Of a stretch of DNA of 64,000 nt, positions 54,770 to 62,863 are shown piece after piece. Every line of letters begins with the position of its first letter. The first letter of the stretch is position 1. Source of the stretch: Bradyrhizobium sp. sBnM-33 (GTDB lineage Bacteria > Pseudomonadota > Alphaproteobacteria > Rhizobiales > Xanthobacteraceae); assembly GCF_032917945.1 (NCBI RefSeq), contig NZ_CP136624.1:4588001-4652000 (forward strand), given 5' to 3'. The notes under the pieces are model-generated. The model was given only the letters and a program-made list of their open reading frames with translations. It searched no databases and had not been told where the DNA came from. The position numbers and the translations under genes were made by a program.

Positions 54770-55705
54770 CTATTTCCCTGTCTTCACGAAATCCAGGATC
54801 TGATCGGTCAGCCGGGTGTCGGCGGTGTTGATCGAATACACCTCCGACATGTGGCTGTGCTGCGGCAGCAGGAAAGTGCGTGCGCATCCGGCGGCGCGCT
54901 TGCAGCTTGCATCTTTCGCGAGATCGAATTGCAGCACGAAACCTTCCGGGTCCAGTTCGGCGGCGGCTATCATCAGCGGGATATCCGTTGTTGCCAAACC
55001 GGACAGCGAGGATCGTTCGGCGTAGCGCGCGGGATCGGCGCCGAAATAGGCGCGCCCGGTATCGGCAAGCGGTGTCGCGGTCAGGTCGTAAATTCCCGAG
55101 AGCATGATCGCGCCGGCCAGGCCGCCACCCTTCACCTTCTGGAATTCGGGATGCGCGACATAGTTTGCGACGTGAACCGCGCCGGCGGAATGTCCCATCA
55201 GGTAGATGCGCGCGGGATTGCCGCCATGCTCGCCGATCTTGTCGGTGATCCACTTGACCGCGGTGGCGATATCCTCCGTGCCCGCCGGCCAGGGTGCCAG
55301 TGGCGCGAGCCGATAGGTGACGTTGACGCCGACAAAGCCGTTCCTTGCCGCCCATAGCATGATGTTGTCGTAGAACGGGCTGGTCGGTGTGGTCCGCTTG
55401 TTGCCGCCGACGAAGGCGCCGCCATGGACAAAGATCAGCACCGGCCGGGCCGATGTCACGTTATCCGGTGCGAATATATCGAGCAGGTTGCGATCGGCGG
55501 GGCCGTATTTAACGTCTCGTTCGACCTTGACGCCCTGATACGGCTCTTTTTCCTGCAGCGGCGCGTAGAGCTCCACCGTCTTGGGTGGGTCGATGACGCG
55601 GCCGAGTTCCAGGAGCTTCCAGGCCAGATCCTCCGGCATCTGTGCCCACGCCGTGCTTGCGACCATTGCCGCCAGAACGGTCAAAGCCGATCTTGATAAG
55701 TTCAT
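54770..55705 (-). CDS. Secreted alpha/beta-hydrolase (carboxylesterase/lipase type)
   Basis: The product has 311 residues from ATG 55705, with a signal peptide (NLSRSALTVLAAMVASTAWAQ). It has an oxyanion HGGAF motif, nucleophile GHSAGAVH, and a C-terminal His in LPQHSHMSE; the acid is probably in the AAELDPEGF segment. This is the BD-FAE/HSL-like esterase pattern, with the natural ester unknown. A GTG 15 bases upstream is in frame. Confidence 0.87.
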   Translation of the reverse strand: MNLSRSALTVLAAMVASTAWAQMPEDLAWKLLELGRVIDPPKTVELYAPLQEKEPYQGVKVERDVKYGPADRNLLDIFAPDNVTSARPVLIFVHGGAFVGGNKRTTPTSPFYDNIMLWAARNGFVGVNVTYRLAPLAPWPAGTEDIATAVKWITDKIGEHGGNPARIYLMGHSAGAVHVANYVAHPEFQKVKGGGLAGAIMLSGIYDLTATPLADTGRAYFGADPARYAERSSLSGLATTDIPLMIAAAELDPEGFVLQFDLAKDASCKRAAGCARTFLLPQHSHMSEVYSINTADTRLTDQILDFVKTGK

Positions 55706-55838
55706 CCGGCCTGCCCCCACGTTTCTTGGTTGTTTGGCCTAACATGGCCGATCCGGCGCCTGATTTGTACTGAATTCGCCGTGACGATTCGCTGCTTTTG
55801 CGCTACTCAACCGCTCAACTTTCGGAGCCGCAGCCATC

Positions 55839-57035
55839 ATGAGCCGACGCGTCAAGAGACCTCTCCGCCCAGCGGGCGATCGCCCCAAGGGTGCGCGTCC
55901 GTATCGGGGTTCGCAGGCCGAGCGGCCGCCGGCACATCGCCCGGGCGGAAAGCCAGCGGCGCGGTTTGCGGCCTCGCCACCTCGTGCCTCAAAGCATCTT
56001 GTCGCCGAGCCCGCGAAGGTCATCGCCGAGCCGCCGCCGCTGCCGACGAAGGTCCAGACCGTCGTCGTCACTGCGGACGAGAACAACATGCGCGTCGACC
56101 GCTTCCTGGAAGCGCGTTTCCCCGGCCTGTCGTTCTCCCACATCCAGCGCATCGTCCGGAAAGGCGAGCTGCGCGTCAACGGCAAGCGCGCCGACAGCAA
56201 GGACCGGCTGGAAGAAGGCCAGAGCGTTCGTATCCCGCCGCTCAAGCTCGATACGCCGAAGGGCGCAGGCGCGCTCTCGGAAGCCGCAACGAAGACGCTG
56301 CAGGCGCTGAAGGAGATGACGCTATTCGAGGACGCCGACGTCATGGTGCTGAACAAGCCCGCGGGGCTGGCGGTGCAGGGCGGCTCCGGCATCACGCGCA
56401 ATGTCGACCAAATGCTGGAAGTGATGCGCGACGCCAAGGGGCAGAAGCCGCGGCTGGTGCACCGGCTCGACAGGGAAACGTCGGGCTGCCTGCTGGTCGC
56501 CAAGACGCGCTTCGCGGCGACCGCCCTGACCGGGTCGTTCCGCCACCGCTCCGCGCGAAAAATCTACTGGGCGCTGGTCGCGGGCGTGCCGAAGCCGAAG
56601 CAGGGCCGCATCTCGACCTATCTAGCCAAGGAGGAGAGCGAAGAGGACAGCATCATGCGGGTCGCAAAACATGGCGACGAGGGCGCCAGCCACGCGGTGA
56701 CGTATTACGCCGTGGTCGAGACCTCGGCGCAGAAGCTCGCCTGGGTGTCGCTGAAGCCGGTCACCGGGCGAACCCACCAATTGCGCGCTCACATGGCGCA
56801 TATCGATCACGCCATCGTCGGCGATCCCAAATATTTCAACAAGGAGAACTGGGATCTGCCGGGCGGGCTGCAGAACCGCTTGCATCTGCTCGCGCGGCGG
56901 ATCGTGATCCCGCACCCGCGCGGCGGCGTGATCGATGTCAGTGCGCCGCTGCCGCCGCACATGCTGCAATCCTGGAATCTGCTCGGGCTGGAGCACGATC
57001 GGTTCGATCCTATCGAGAACGCGCCGGAAGAATAG
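55839..57035 (+). CDS. RluA-family 23S rRNA pseudouridine synthase
   Basis: The product has 398 residues. Residues 1-75 form a basic disordered extension; about 80-145 an S4 RNA-binding domain (MRVDRFLEARFPGLSFSHIQRIVRKGELRVNGKRA). The catalytic domain contains HRLDRETSG with the nucleophilic Asp, and RTHQLRAHMAH. It modifies uridines, probably RluC-like, but the site cannot be read. The extra N-terminal stretch is longer than in E. coli RluC. Confidence 0.92.
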   Translation: MSRRVKRPLRPAGDRPKGARPYRGSQAERPPAHRPGGKPAARFAASPPRASKHLVAEPAKVIAEPPPLPTKVQTVVVTADENNMRVDRFLEARFPGLSFSHIQRIVRKGELRVNGKRADSKDRLEEGQSVRIPPLKLDTPKGAGALSEAATKTLQALKEMTLFEDADVMVLNKPAGLAVQGGSGITRNVDQMLEVMRDAKGQKPRLVHRLDRETSGCLLVAKTRFAATALTGSFRHRSARKIYWALVAGVPKPKQGRISTYLAKEESEEDSIMRVAKHGDEGASHAVTYYAVVETSAQKLAWVSLKPVTGRTHQLRAHMAHIDHAIVGDPKYFNKENWDLPGGLQNRLHLLARRIVIPHPRGGVIDVSAPLPPHMLQSWNLLGLEHDRFDPIENAPEE

Positions 57036-57150
57036 CGGGTACGCAACGCGCTGGCTGGCGCAATAACTGTCAAACGCAGAACGCGCCAATTTGATATTGC
57101 GCGATTGAGGCGGCCTCTAACATCACGCCGTCAGGTGCAGGGGACCGCGC

Positions 57151-58373
57151 ATGAACGGAAATCTGGTCAGGCTCGCGTTCTGCTTTTTCGTTTTGATCGG
57201 AGCGCCCGGCGCAAGTGGTCTGGCCAACGCGCAGACGCTTGCTCTCGTGGGCGGCAGCGTTTACGCATCACCCGATTCCGCTCCACTTGCCGATGCAGTC
57301 ATTGTCACGCCCAACGGCGCGATCACTGCGCTCGGCAACCGCAGCGATATTCACATTCCCGCTGATGCCAGCGTCGTCGATTGCTCAGGCAAGACGGTGG
57401 TTGCGGGATTCTGGAACAGCCACATCCATTTCACGGAAGAAGTATGGAAGAACGCCGGCTCAGCTCCTGCCGCACCGCTGGCCGAGCACATGCAGGCGAT
57501 GCTGACCCGGTGGGGGTTCACGACCGTCTGGGATATCGGCTCAGACGGGAAAGATACGCTGGCATTGCGCCGCCGGGTCAATTCCGGCGAGGTGCCGGGC
57601 CCGGATATCTATACCGCAGGCAGCATCTTCCCCAGGGACGGCCATCCTGCCTACCTGCCCCCCGAGATCAAGCTGCCGGAAGCTTCCACGCCGGAACAAG
57701 CCACGCAATTGACGCGCACCTATATGGGCTTCGGTCTTGATGGCGTGAAACTGTTCACCGGCTCCTTCAAGGGCACCGGAAAGCCGGTCGTGAATATGGA
57801 CCCAGCGATTGCCAAAGCGGCGGTCGACGTTGCGCATGCCGCAGGCAAGCCAGCGTTCGCCCATCCGCAAAACATGGCGGGCGTCGACGCCGTGATTGCG
57901 GCCGGCGTCGACATCATGGCTCATACGGTACCCGGCGAGCCGATCTATTCGCCCGAGCAGCTCACGCGATTCAAGCAGCAGGGCATTGCCCTGGTTCCGA
58001 CGCTCTCGCTATTTGCAAAGCTTCCGTTGCGCCAGATATAGCTGCACGCCTCATCGCGACGACCGTCGCTCAAGTCAAGGCGTTCTCCGACAATGGCGGC
58101 CCGGTCCTGTTCGGCACCGATGTCGGCTTCACCAAACTCTACGATACCACGCTCGAATTTGAGCTGATGCATCGCGCACTGTCCGCGCGTCAAATCCTGG
58201 CCACGCTGACCACTAATCCCGCGCAATATTTCAAGGCGGCGAAGAAGGGGCGGGTCGAGAACGGATTTGACGCCGACCTCGTGGTGCTCGACGGCGATCC
58301 GCTCGCCGATGTGACCAACCTCGCCAAGGTCGCTTACACGATCCGGGCGGGGAAGGTGATTTATCAGAAGTGA
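57151..58373 (+). pseudogene. Secreted amidohydrolase gene with a frameshift
   Basis: The first frame (57151-58041) encodes a signal peptide and 296 residues with VVDCSGKTVVAGFWNSHIHFTE (metal HxH), GVKLFTGSFKG and a His in KPAFAHPQNMAG. It stops after LSLFAKLPLRQI. The adjacent frame resumes at 58032 as PDIAARLIATTVAQVKAF, then GTDVGFTKLYDT, ADLVVLDGDPLADVTNLAKVAYTIRAGKVIY, ending at 58373. Together they make one imidazolonepropionase/metal-dependent hydrolase of about 406 residues. One base lost near 58030 breaks it. Confidence 0.83.
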
Positions 58374-58395
58374 GCTGACGTCTAAGCCTGTCCCC

Positions 58396-58430
58396 GTCAT
58401 TCCGGGGGCGCGCGCACGCGATCCCGGAAT
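58396..58430. repeat. Short copy of the GTCATTCCGG palindrome
   Basis: GTCATTCCGGGG and ATCCCGGAAT face each other across a GC-rich loop. The outer arm matches the element at 45138-45214. It lies in the gap after the broken amidohydrolase. Confidence 0.55.
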
Positions 58431-58591
58431 CCATCAGGTTCGCTGGTGCGGCGAATGGAACCCGGCGTCAGCGGGTCGTCCAGCAGAACCAGCATCGCAG
58501 CTTGCCGCCGCAACCTCCTCATCGCCTTTATTTGCATCCACCGGCATCGTATTGTCGGGACTGGATTAATCACCGACCTGCTGGATACCGC

Positions 58592-59365
58592 ATGCGTGAA
58601 CTATTCGATGACGTCGCCGGACAGTCTCCGCTCGATCCGACGGAGGCTGTGCGCCGCGCCACGCGCGCGCCCCAGCGCAAGCGCTTCTACAAGGAGGCCG
58701 GCGTTGCGCCGGCCGATGGCGGGTTTGCCGTGACGCTCGACGGCAAGTCGATCCGCACGCCTTCCGGCCGCCAGGTCGTAGCGCCGGTTAGCGCCATCGC
58801 GGAAGCGATCGCCGCCGAATGGAATGCGCAAGGCGAGACCGTCGACCCCCTGACCATGCCACTGACGCGCTTTGCTAACTCCGTCGTCGAGGTCGCCGAT
58901 CGCGTCGATGCCGTGGCCGACGACGTCGCAAAATACCTCGGCTCCGACTTGCTGTTCTACCGGGCCGGCCATCCCGAGGCGCTGGTCGCGCGGGAAGCGG
59001 CGCATTGGGACCCCGTGCTGTCATGGGCCTCGAACGAGCTCGGAGCCCATTTCATCCTGTCCGAGGGGATCGTGCATGTGACCCAGCCGGAGCAGGCGAT
59101 CAAGGCCGCTCGTCGCGTGTTTCCGGCCGACCCTTGGTCCGTGGCGGCGCTGCATGTGGTGACGACGTTGACAGGCTCCGCGCTATTGGCGTTGGCGTTG
59201 CTGCGCGGGGCCCTCGATTCCGACCAGGTTTGGACGGCGGCCCATGTCGATGATGACTGGAACGCCGAGCAATGGGGCGTGGACGAGGAGGTGGCGGCTC
59301 GCCGGGCCGCCCGGCTGATCGATTTCCGGGCCGTGGTGACCGTTCTGGACGCCCTGAAGACCTGA
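58592..59365 (+). CDS. ATP12-family F1-ATPase assembly chaperone
   Basis: The product has 257 residues from ATG 58592. The conserved RKRFYKEAGVAPADGGFAVTLDGKSIRTPSGR and AEWNAQGETVDPLTMPLTRFANSVVE are ATP12 signatures; the C-terminal DLLFYRAGHPEALVAREAAHWDPVLSW also fits. ATP12 holds the F1 alpha subunit during assembly and occurs in alphaproteobacteria and mitochondria. An in-frame ORF extension upstream has no SD and is rejected. Confidence 0.92.
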   Translation: MRELFDDVAGQSPLDPTEAVRRATRAPQRKRFYKEAGVAPADGGFAVTLDGKSIRTPSGRQVVAPVSAIAEAIAAEWNAQGETVDPLTMPLTRFANSVVEVADRVDAVADDVAKYLGSDLLFYRAGHPEALVAREAAHWDPVLSWASNELGAHFILSEGIVHVTQPEQAIKAARRVFPADPWSVAALHVVTTLTGSALLALALLRGALDSDQVWTAAHVDDDWNAEQWGVDEEVAARRAARLIDFRAVVTVLDALKT

Positions 59366-59437
59366 GCGCCCGCTGTCCGGTTAAGGAGAGGTTTACGGCG
59401 CCGGGGTAGGCTTCGGGCTTGGCCGAGACATCACACT

Positions 59438-61027
59438 ATGGCGATTTCCATCAATCCCGTTCTTCCGGTGCTTGCTGCCCAAGAAGCTGGCGGCGTGGCG
59501 TCCGAACTGGTGCTGCAGCCGGGTAGCGTGGTCAACGCCCAGGTCCTGAAAGTGCTGTCCGCCGATCTCGTACGCATTGCGATCGCCAGCCTCTCGATCG
59601 ACGTGACCTCGGAAATTCCGTTGCAGCAGGGCCAGAACCTGCAGCTTGCGGTATCGCAGACGAAGGATGGCGGCATCCGCCTGGCCCTGGTCGGGCAGGG
59701 CAGTGATGCCGCCGGGGCATCCGCCGATGCCGTCACCTTGTCGCCCGATGCGCTGGCCGATGCCGTCAATCGGCCAGCTATCGTGTCCGCGAAGAACGTG
59801 CTGACGCCGCTGGAGCGCGCAACCGTCTCCGCCGCCGCCCAAGCCGCCGCGACCGAACAGGACAGCCTGGCGCCGTTGTTTGCCAACCTGGGCGCGGCAG
59901 TTTCCTCCGGCAATCTGCCGCCGAAATTGCAAGCGGCAATCACGCAGGTGCTGGCGCAACAGACCAATCTCGATCAGAACCTTGGTGGCCCCGACATCAA
60001 GACGGCGTTCCAGAAGTCCGGAATATTCCTCGAAGCGTCGCTGGCGTCGGGCTCCGTCCCCCCAAGCGGCGTACCCGATCTCAAGGCCGCGCTGATCGTG
60101 CTGCGTCAGACGCTGCAGTCGGCGCTCGGCGGCAATTCGACGACCCCGCCGCCGACACCGGCCGGGGCACAACAGGCTGCGCCGCCACAGGCCGGCGCGA
60201 GCCTTGCGCCGTCTTTGTCGCCCAACGTCGATCTGCCGGAAATCCTGCTGCCGCAGGCGCGATTGCTTGCAGCCGAAAATCTCGCGCTGCCGATCCATGC
60301 CGCCCGAAGCTCACTGACGGCCCCGCCTGGGTCTTCGGCGGGCGCAACGCTGAACCTGCTGCAGGAGGCGCTGCAGGAGCTCGGCGTTCCAGTTCGGGCT
60401 GCCGCGGCCACATCGAAAGACGTTCGGGGCGGCGACATCACCTTCCACACCAACACGCCGCCGCCACCCATCCGGGGCGGGCTGCCGGCCGCACAGCCGA
60501 TCGCCTCGCCCAGCATCACGCCGCATGCACCGCTCGAGGCGACCGCGCATCATCTGCTCGATGTTACCGATGCCGCCATCGCGCGGCAGACGCTGCTGCA
60601 GGTCGCCTCCTTGCCTGATCGCATCGATACGGGGCCGAAAGCTGACGTCGCGGCGCCACGCTGGAATTTCGAAATTCCCTTCGTGACGCCGCAGGGCACC
60701 GCGATGGCGCAGTTCGAGATTTCCCGCGATGGCGGCAGCGAGGCCGTCGAGGCAGTGAAGCGGGTGTGGCGCGCGCGGTTTTCGCTCGACGTCGAACCGG
60801 CAGGTCCGGTTCACGCGCTGATATCGCTAACCGGCGACAAAACTTCGGTGCGGATCTGGGCGGAACGACCGGCGACCGCAGAGCAACTGCGCGCCGGGAC
60901 GTCGCAACTGAGCGAGGCGCTCAGCCGGGCCGAATTGCAGCCTGGCGATATCGTGATCCGCGACGGTGCGCCGCCGCAGGCCGCGCCCGCCGCCCGTGCC
61001 GGTCATTTTCTGGACCGTGCGCTATGA
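59438..61027 (+). CDS. fliK: Flagellar hook-length control protein FliK
   Basis: The product has 529 residues. The N-terminus and a long Ala/Pro/Gln-rich middle (about 100-350) act as the secreted ruler. The C-terminal domain (FVTPQGTAMAQFEISRDGG, RARFSLDVEPAGPVHALISLTGDKTSVRIWAE, LRAGTSQLSEALSRAELQP) is the Flg_hook substrate-switch domain. It is exported by the flagellar type III system. The start is GGAGAGG-distant but unambiguous. It overlaps the FlhB-like gene by four bases. Confidence 0.85.
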   Translation: MAISINPVLPVLAAQEAGGVASELVLQPGSVVNAQVLKVLSADLVRIAIASLSIDVTSEIPLQQGQNLQLAVSQTKDGGIRLALVGQGSDAAGASADAVTLSPDALADAVNRPAIVSAKNVLTPLERATVSAAAQAAATEQDSLAPLFANLGAAVSSGNLPPKLQAAITQVLAQQTNLDQNLGGPDIKTAFQKSGIFLEASLASGSVPPSGVPDLKAALIVLRQTLQSALGGNSTTPPPTPAGAQQAAPPQAGASLAPSLSPNVDLPEILLPQARLLAAENLALPIHAARSSLTAPPGSSAGATLNLLQEALQELGVPVRAAAATSKDVRGGDITFHTNTPPPPIRGGLPAAQPIASPSITPHAPLEATAHHLLDVTDAAIARQTLLQVASLPDRIDTGPKADVAAPRWNFEIPFVTPQGTAMAQFEISRDGGSEAVEAVKRVWRARFSLDVEPAGPVHALISLTGDKTSVRIWAERPATAEQLRAGTSQLSEALSRAELQPGDIVIRDGAPPQAAPAARAGHFLDRAL

Positions 61028-61290
61028 TCGTCGGAACCAGGAACAAGGTTGCGATCGCGCTGCATTATGATAAGACCGGCGCCCCGCGGGTTGTCGCCAA
61101 AGGCAAGGGCGGCATCGGCGCGAAAATCATCGAGCTCGCCCGGGAACACGACATCCCGATCGAGGAGAACGAGGTGCTGGCGGGCGCCTTGTCCCATGTC
61201 GAAATCGGCGACGAGATTCCGCCGGAGCTCTACAAGGCGGTCGCCGAAGTGCTGATCTTCGTGCTGCGGCTGTCGGGTCGGATACGGTGA
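61024..61290 (+). CDS. FlhB C-terminal-domain-like protein
   Basis: The product has 88 residues (RNKVAIALHYDKTGAPRVVAKGKGGIGAKIIELAREHDIPIEENEVLAGALSHVEIGDEIPPELYKAVAEVL) and equals the cytosolic FlhB/YscU C-terminal domain after the NPTH autocleavage site. The membrane part is absent. Such short proteins (FhlB/FlhX) can replace the cleaved FlhB tail. It overlaps fliK, consistent with hook-length control. No NPTH motif is present. Confidence 0.9.
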   Translation: MIVGTRNKVAIALHYDKTGAPRVVAKGKGGIGAKIIELAREHDIPIEENEVLAGALSHVEIGDEIPPELYKAVAEVLIFVLRLSGRIR

Positions 61291-61422
61291 TTGCGGTGGT
61301 TTTTCGCGCGAGCGGATGCCGGCTTGCGCCGGGAACACAGGGCAACTAAAGGCCCACTTGTCATAGTTTTTCCACGATGCCATCCGCATCGTCGGCATTC
61401 CTCAACCAGCCCGGATATCCTC

Positions 61423-62241
61423 GTGATCAATCGTCGTCATGCGCTCGGCCTGCTTGCCGCGACCACGCTGTTGCCCGCGCGCGCCCTTGCCAATGTCTCC
61501 TACCAGCGCAGCGAGTTTCGCGACGATCTGGCCAAGCGGTTTTTCGATCTCGGCACGACCGGCACCTTCGTCGGCTACAAGGTGGACGATTATTTGATCA
61601 TCGCCAGCGACAAGGTGCGGTCGGGCGAGGGCAGCCTGCCGGCCTCGACGTTCAAGGTTCCGAATTCGATCATCGCACTCGAGACCGGCGTGGTCGAGGA
61701 CCCCGACAAGGATGTCTTCAAGTGGGATGGCGTGAAGCGCAGTATCGAGCCCTGGAACAAGGATCATACGTTGCGTTCGGCGATCGCGGCTTCAGTGGTG
61801 CCGGTGTATCAGGAGATCGCTCGCCGCATCGGGCAGGAGCGTATGCAGAAATATGTCGACCTGTTCGACTATGGCAACCGCGACATCGGCGGCGGCATCG
61901 ACCAGTTCTGGCTGACCGGCAGTTTGCGCATCGACCCGGTGCAGCAGATCGATTTCATCGACCGGCTGCGGCGCGGCGTGCTGCCCGTCTCCAAGCGCAG
62001 CCAGGAATTGACGCGCGATATCCTGCCGGTAACAAAGGTCGGCGACGCCACCATCCGCGCCAAGAGCGGCTTGCTGGGCGCGGAGCAGGGCAAGCCTTCA
62101 CTGGGCTGGATGGTAGGCTGGGCCGAGAAGGGCAACCAGCAGACCGTGTTCGCCATGAACATGGATTGCAAGGAGCAAAGCCACGTCGCCGCGCGCATGA
62201 CGGTCGTACAGCAATGCCTCGCCGATATCGTGGCGATCTAG
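61423..62241 (+). CDS. Class D (OXA-type) beta-lactamase
   Basis: The product has 272 residues from GTG 61423, with a twin-arginine-like leader (INRRHALGLLAATTLLPARALA). The class D motifs are all in order: Ser75-x-x-Lys78 (PASTFK), Ser-x-Val (SVV at 124-126), YGN (150-152) and KSG (214-216). QFWLTGSL is also typical. It hydrolyses beta-lactams by a serine mechanism with a carboxylated Lys in the family; spectrum cannot be inferred. No mobile element flanks it, so it looks like a resident gene. Confidence 0.9.
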   Translation: MINRRHALGLLAATTLLPARALANVSYQRSEFRDDLAKRFFDLGTTGTFVGYKVDDYLIIASDKVRSGEGSLPASTFKVPNSIIALETGVVEDPDKDVFKWDGVKRSIEPWNKDHTLRSAIAASVVPVYQEIARRIGQERMQKYVDLFDYGNRDIGGGIDQFWLTGSLRIDPVQQIDFIDRLRRGVLPVSKRSQELTRDILPVTKVGDATIRAKSGLLGAEQGKPSLGWMVGWAEKGNQQTVFAMNMDCKEQSHVAARMTVVQQCLADIVAI

Positions 62242-62248
62242 TTCGCGG

Positions 62249-62737
62249 TTAGCGCCGGTTCAACGCCAGCGAGACCGACGTGATATTGGTGCCCTGGGGC
62301 TGGATGGACACCGTCTGCCTGCCGCCGCGGGTCGTCAGCGACAGATGGGCCGAAAAGTTGTCGCCTCGGGCGGCAGCCTCGACATGATCGCCGGCGGCGC
62401 GCCCGGTAAGCGTCCCGGAAGCGTTACGGCTCGCTTCGCTCCATGAACCCGAAATCGCGCCGCCACGGTATTGGACCTCGCTTGCGAGATCGAAATTGTA
62501 GCTCGCGCTGGCGCACCTCAGGTTGAGCTGGAGCTGTTCGCCGCTTCCGGCGACGTCGTACGACGCGCGGCAGCGCAATTGCTCGCGTTGTCCATCACTG
62601 GTGCTGATCACGCCGCCGCCCGACCACGTACCCGCCATCGCGGTGAAGGGCGAGGCAGGTGCGGCCAGCGCCGCGCTGCCGGTCAGGCTGAGTGATGCCA
62701 AAAGAAGCGCTGCTCTCGTGAGATTGGATCCGTACAT
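62249..62737 (-). CDS. Small secreted hypothetical protein
   Basis: The product has 162 residues from ATG 62737 (GGAGGCC before it), with a signal peptide (ALLLASLSLTGSAALAAP) and a beta-rich globular part (WSGGGVISTSDGQREQLRCRASYDVAGSGEQLQLNLRCASASYNFDLASEVQYRGGAISGSWSE), a lipocalin-like or outer-membrane barrel pattern. I recognise the sequence type from bradyrhizobia but not its role. A near-perfect EcfG promoter lies upstream, so stress induction is likely. Confidence 0.72.
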   Translation of the reverse strand: MYGSNLTRAALLLASLSLTGSAALAAPASPFTAMAGTWSGGGVISTSDGQREQLRCRASYDVAGSGEQLQLNLRCASASYNFDLASEVQYRGGAISGSWSEASRNASGTLTGRAAGDHVEAAARGDNFSAHLSLTTRGGRQTVSIQPQGTNITSVSLALNRR

Positions 62738-62764
62738 CTGATGGCCTCCTTCGGTTTGGCAATC

Positions 62765-62790
62765 AACGCCATCCAAGGGTTCACGGTTCC
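62765..62790 (-). promoter_or_regulatory. sigma-EcfG-type promoter of the secreted protein gene
   Basis: On the minus strand GGAAC (within GGAACC), 17 bases, CGTT matches the EcfG consensus fully. The -10 element ends about 28 bases before the ATG at 62737. Confidence 0.7.
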
Positions 62791-62863
62791 TTCACCGGCA
62801 AGTGTACGGCGAGGTTCCGCCGGGGAGCAAGTTGTACTAGCTTGTCATGGCTACCAGAGGATT

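Noticed and set aside
55730..57094. A 454-codon open frame overlapping the RluA-type gene in another frame
   Set aside because: Arg/Ala/Gly-rich out-of-frame reading of a clear pseudouridine synthase gene; no domain.
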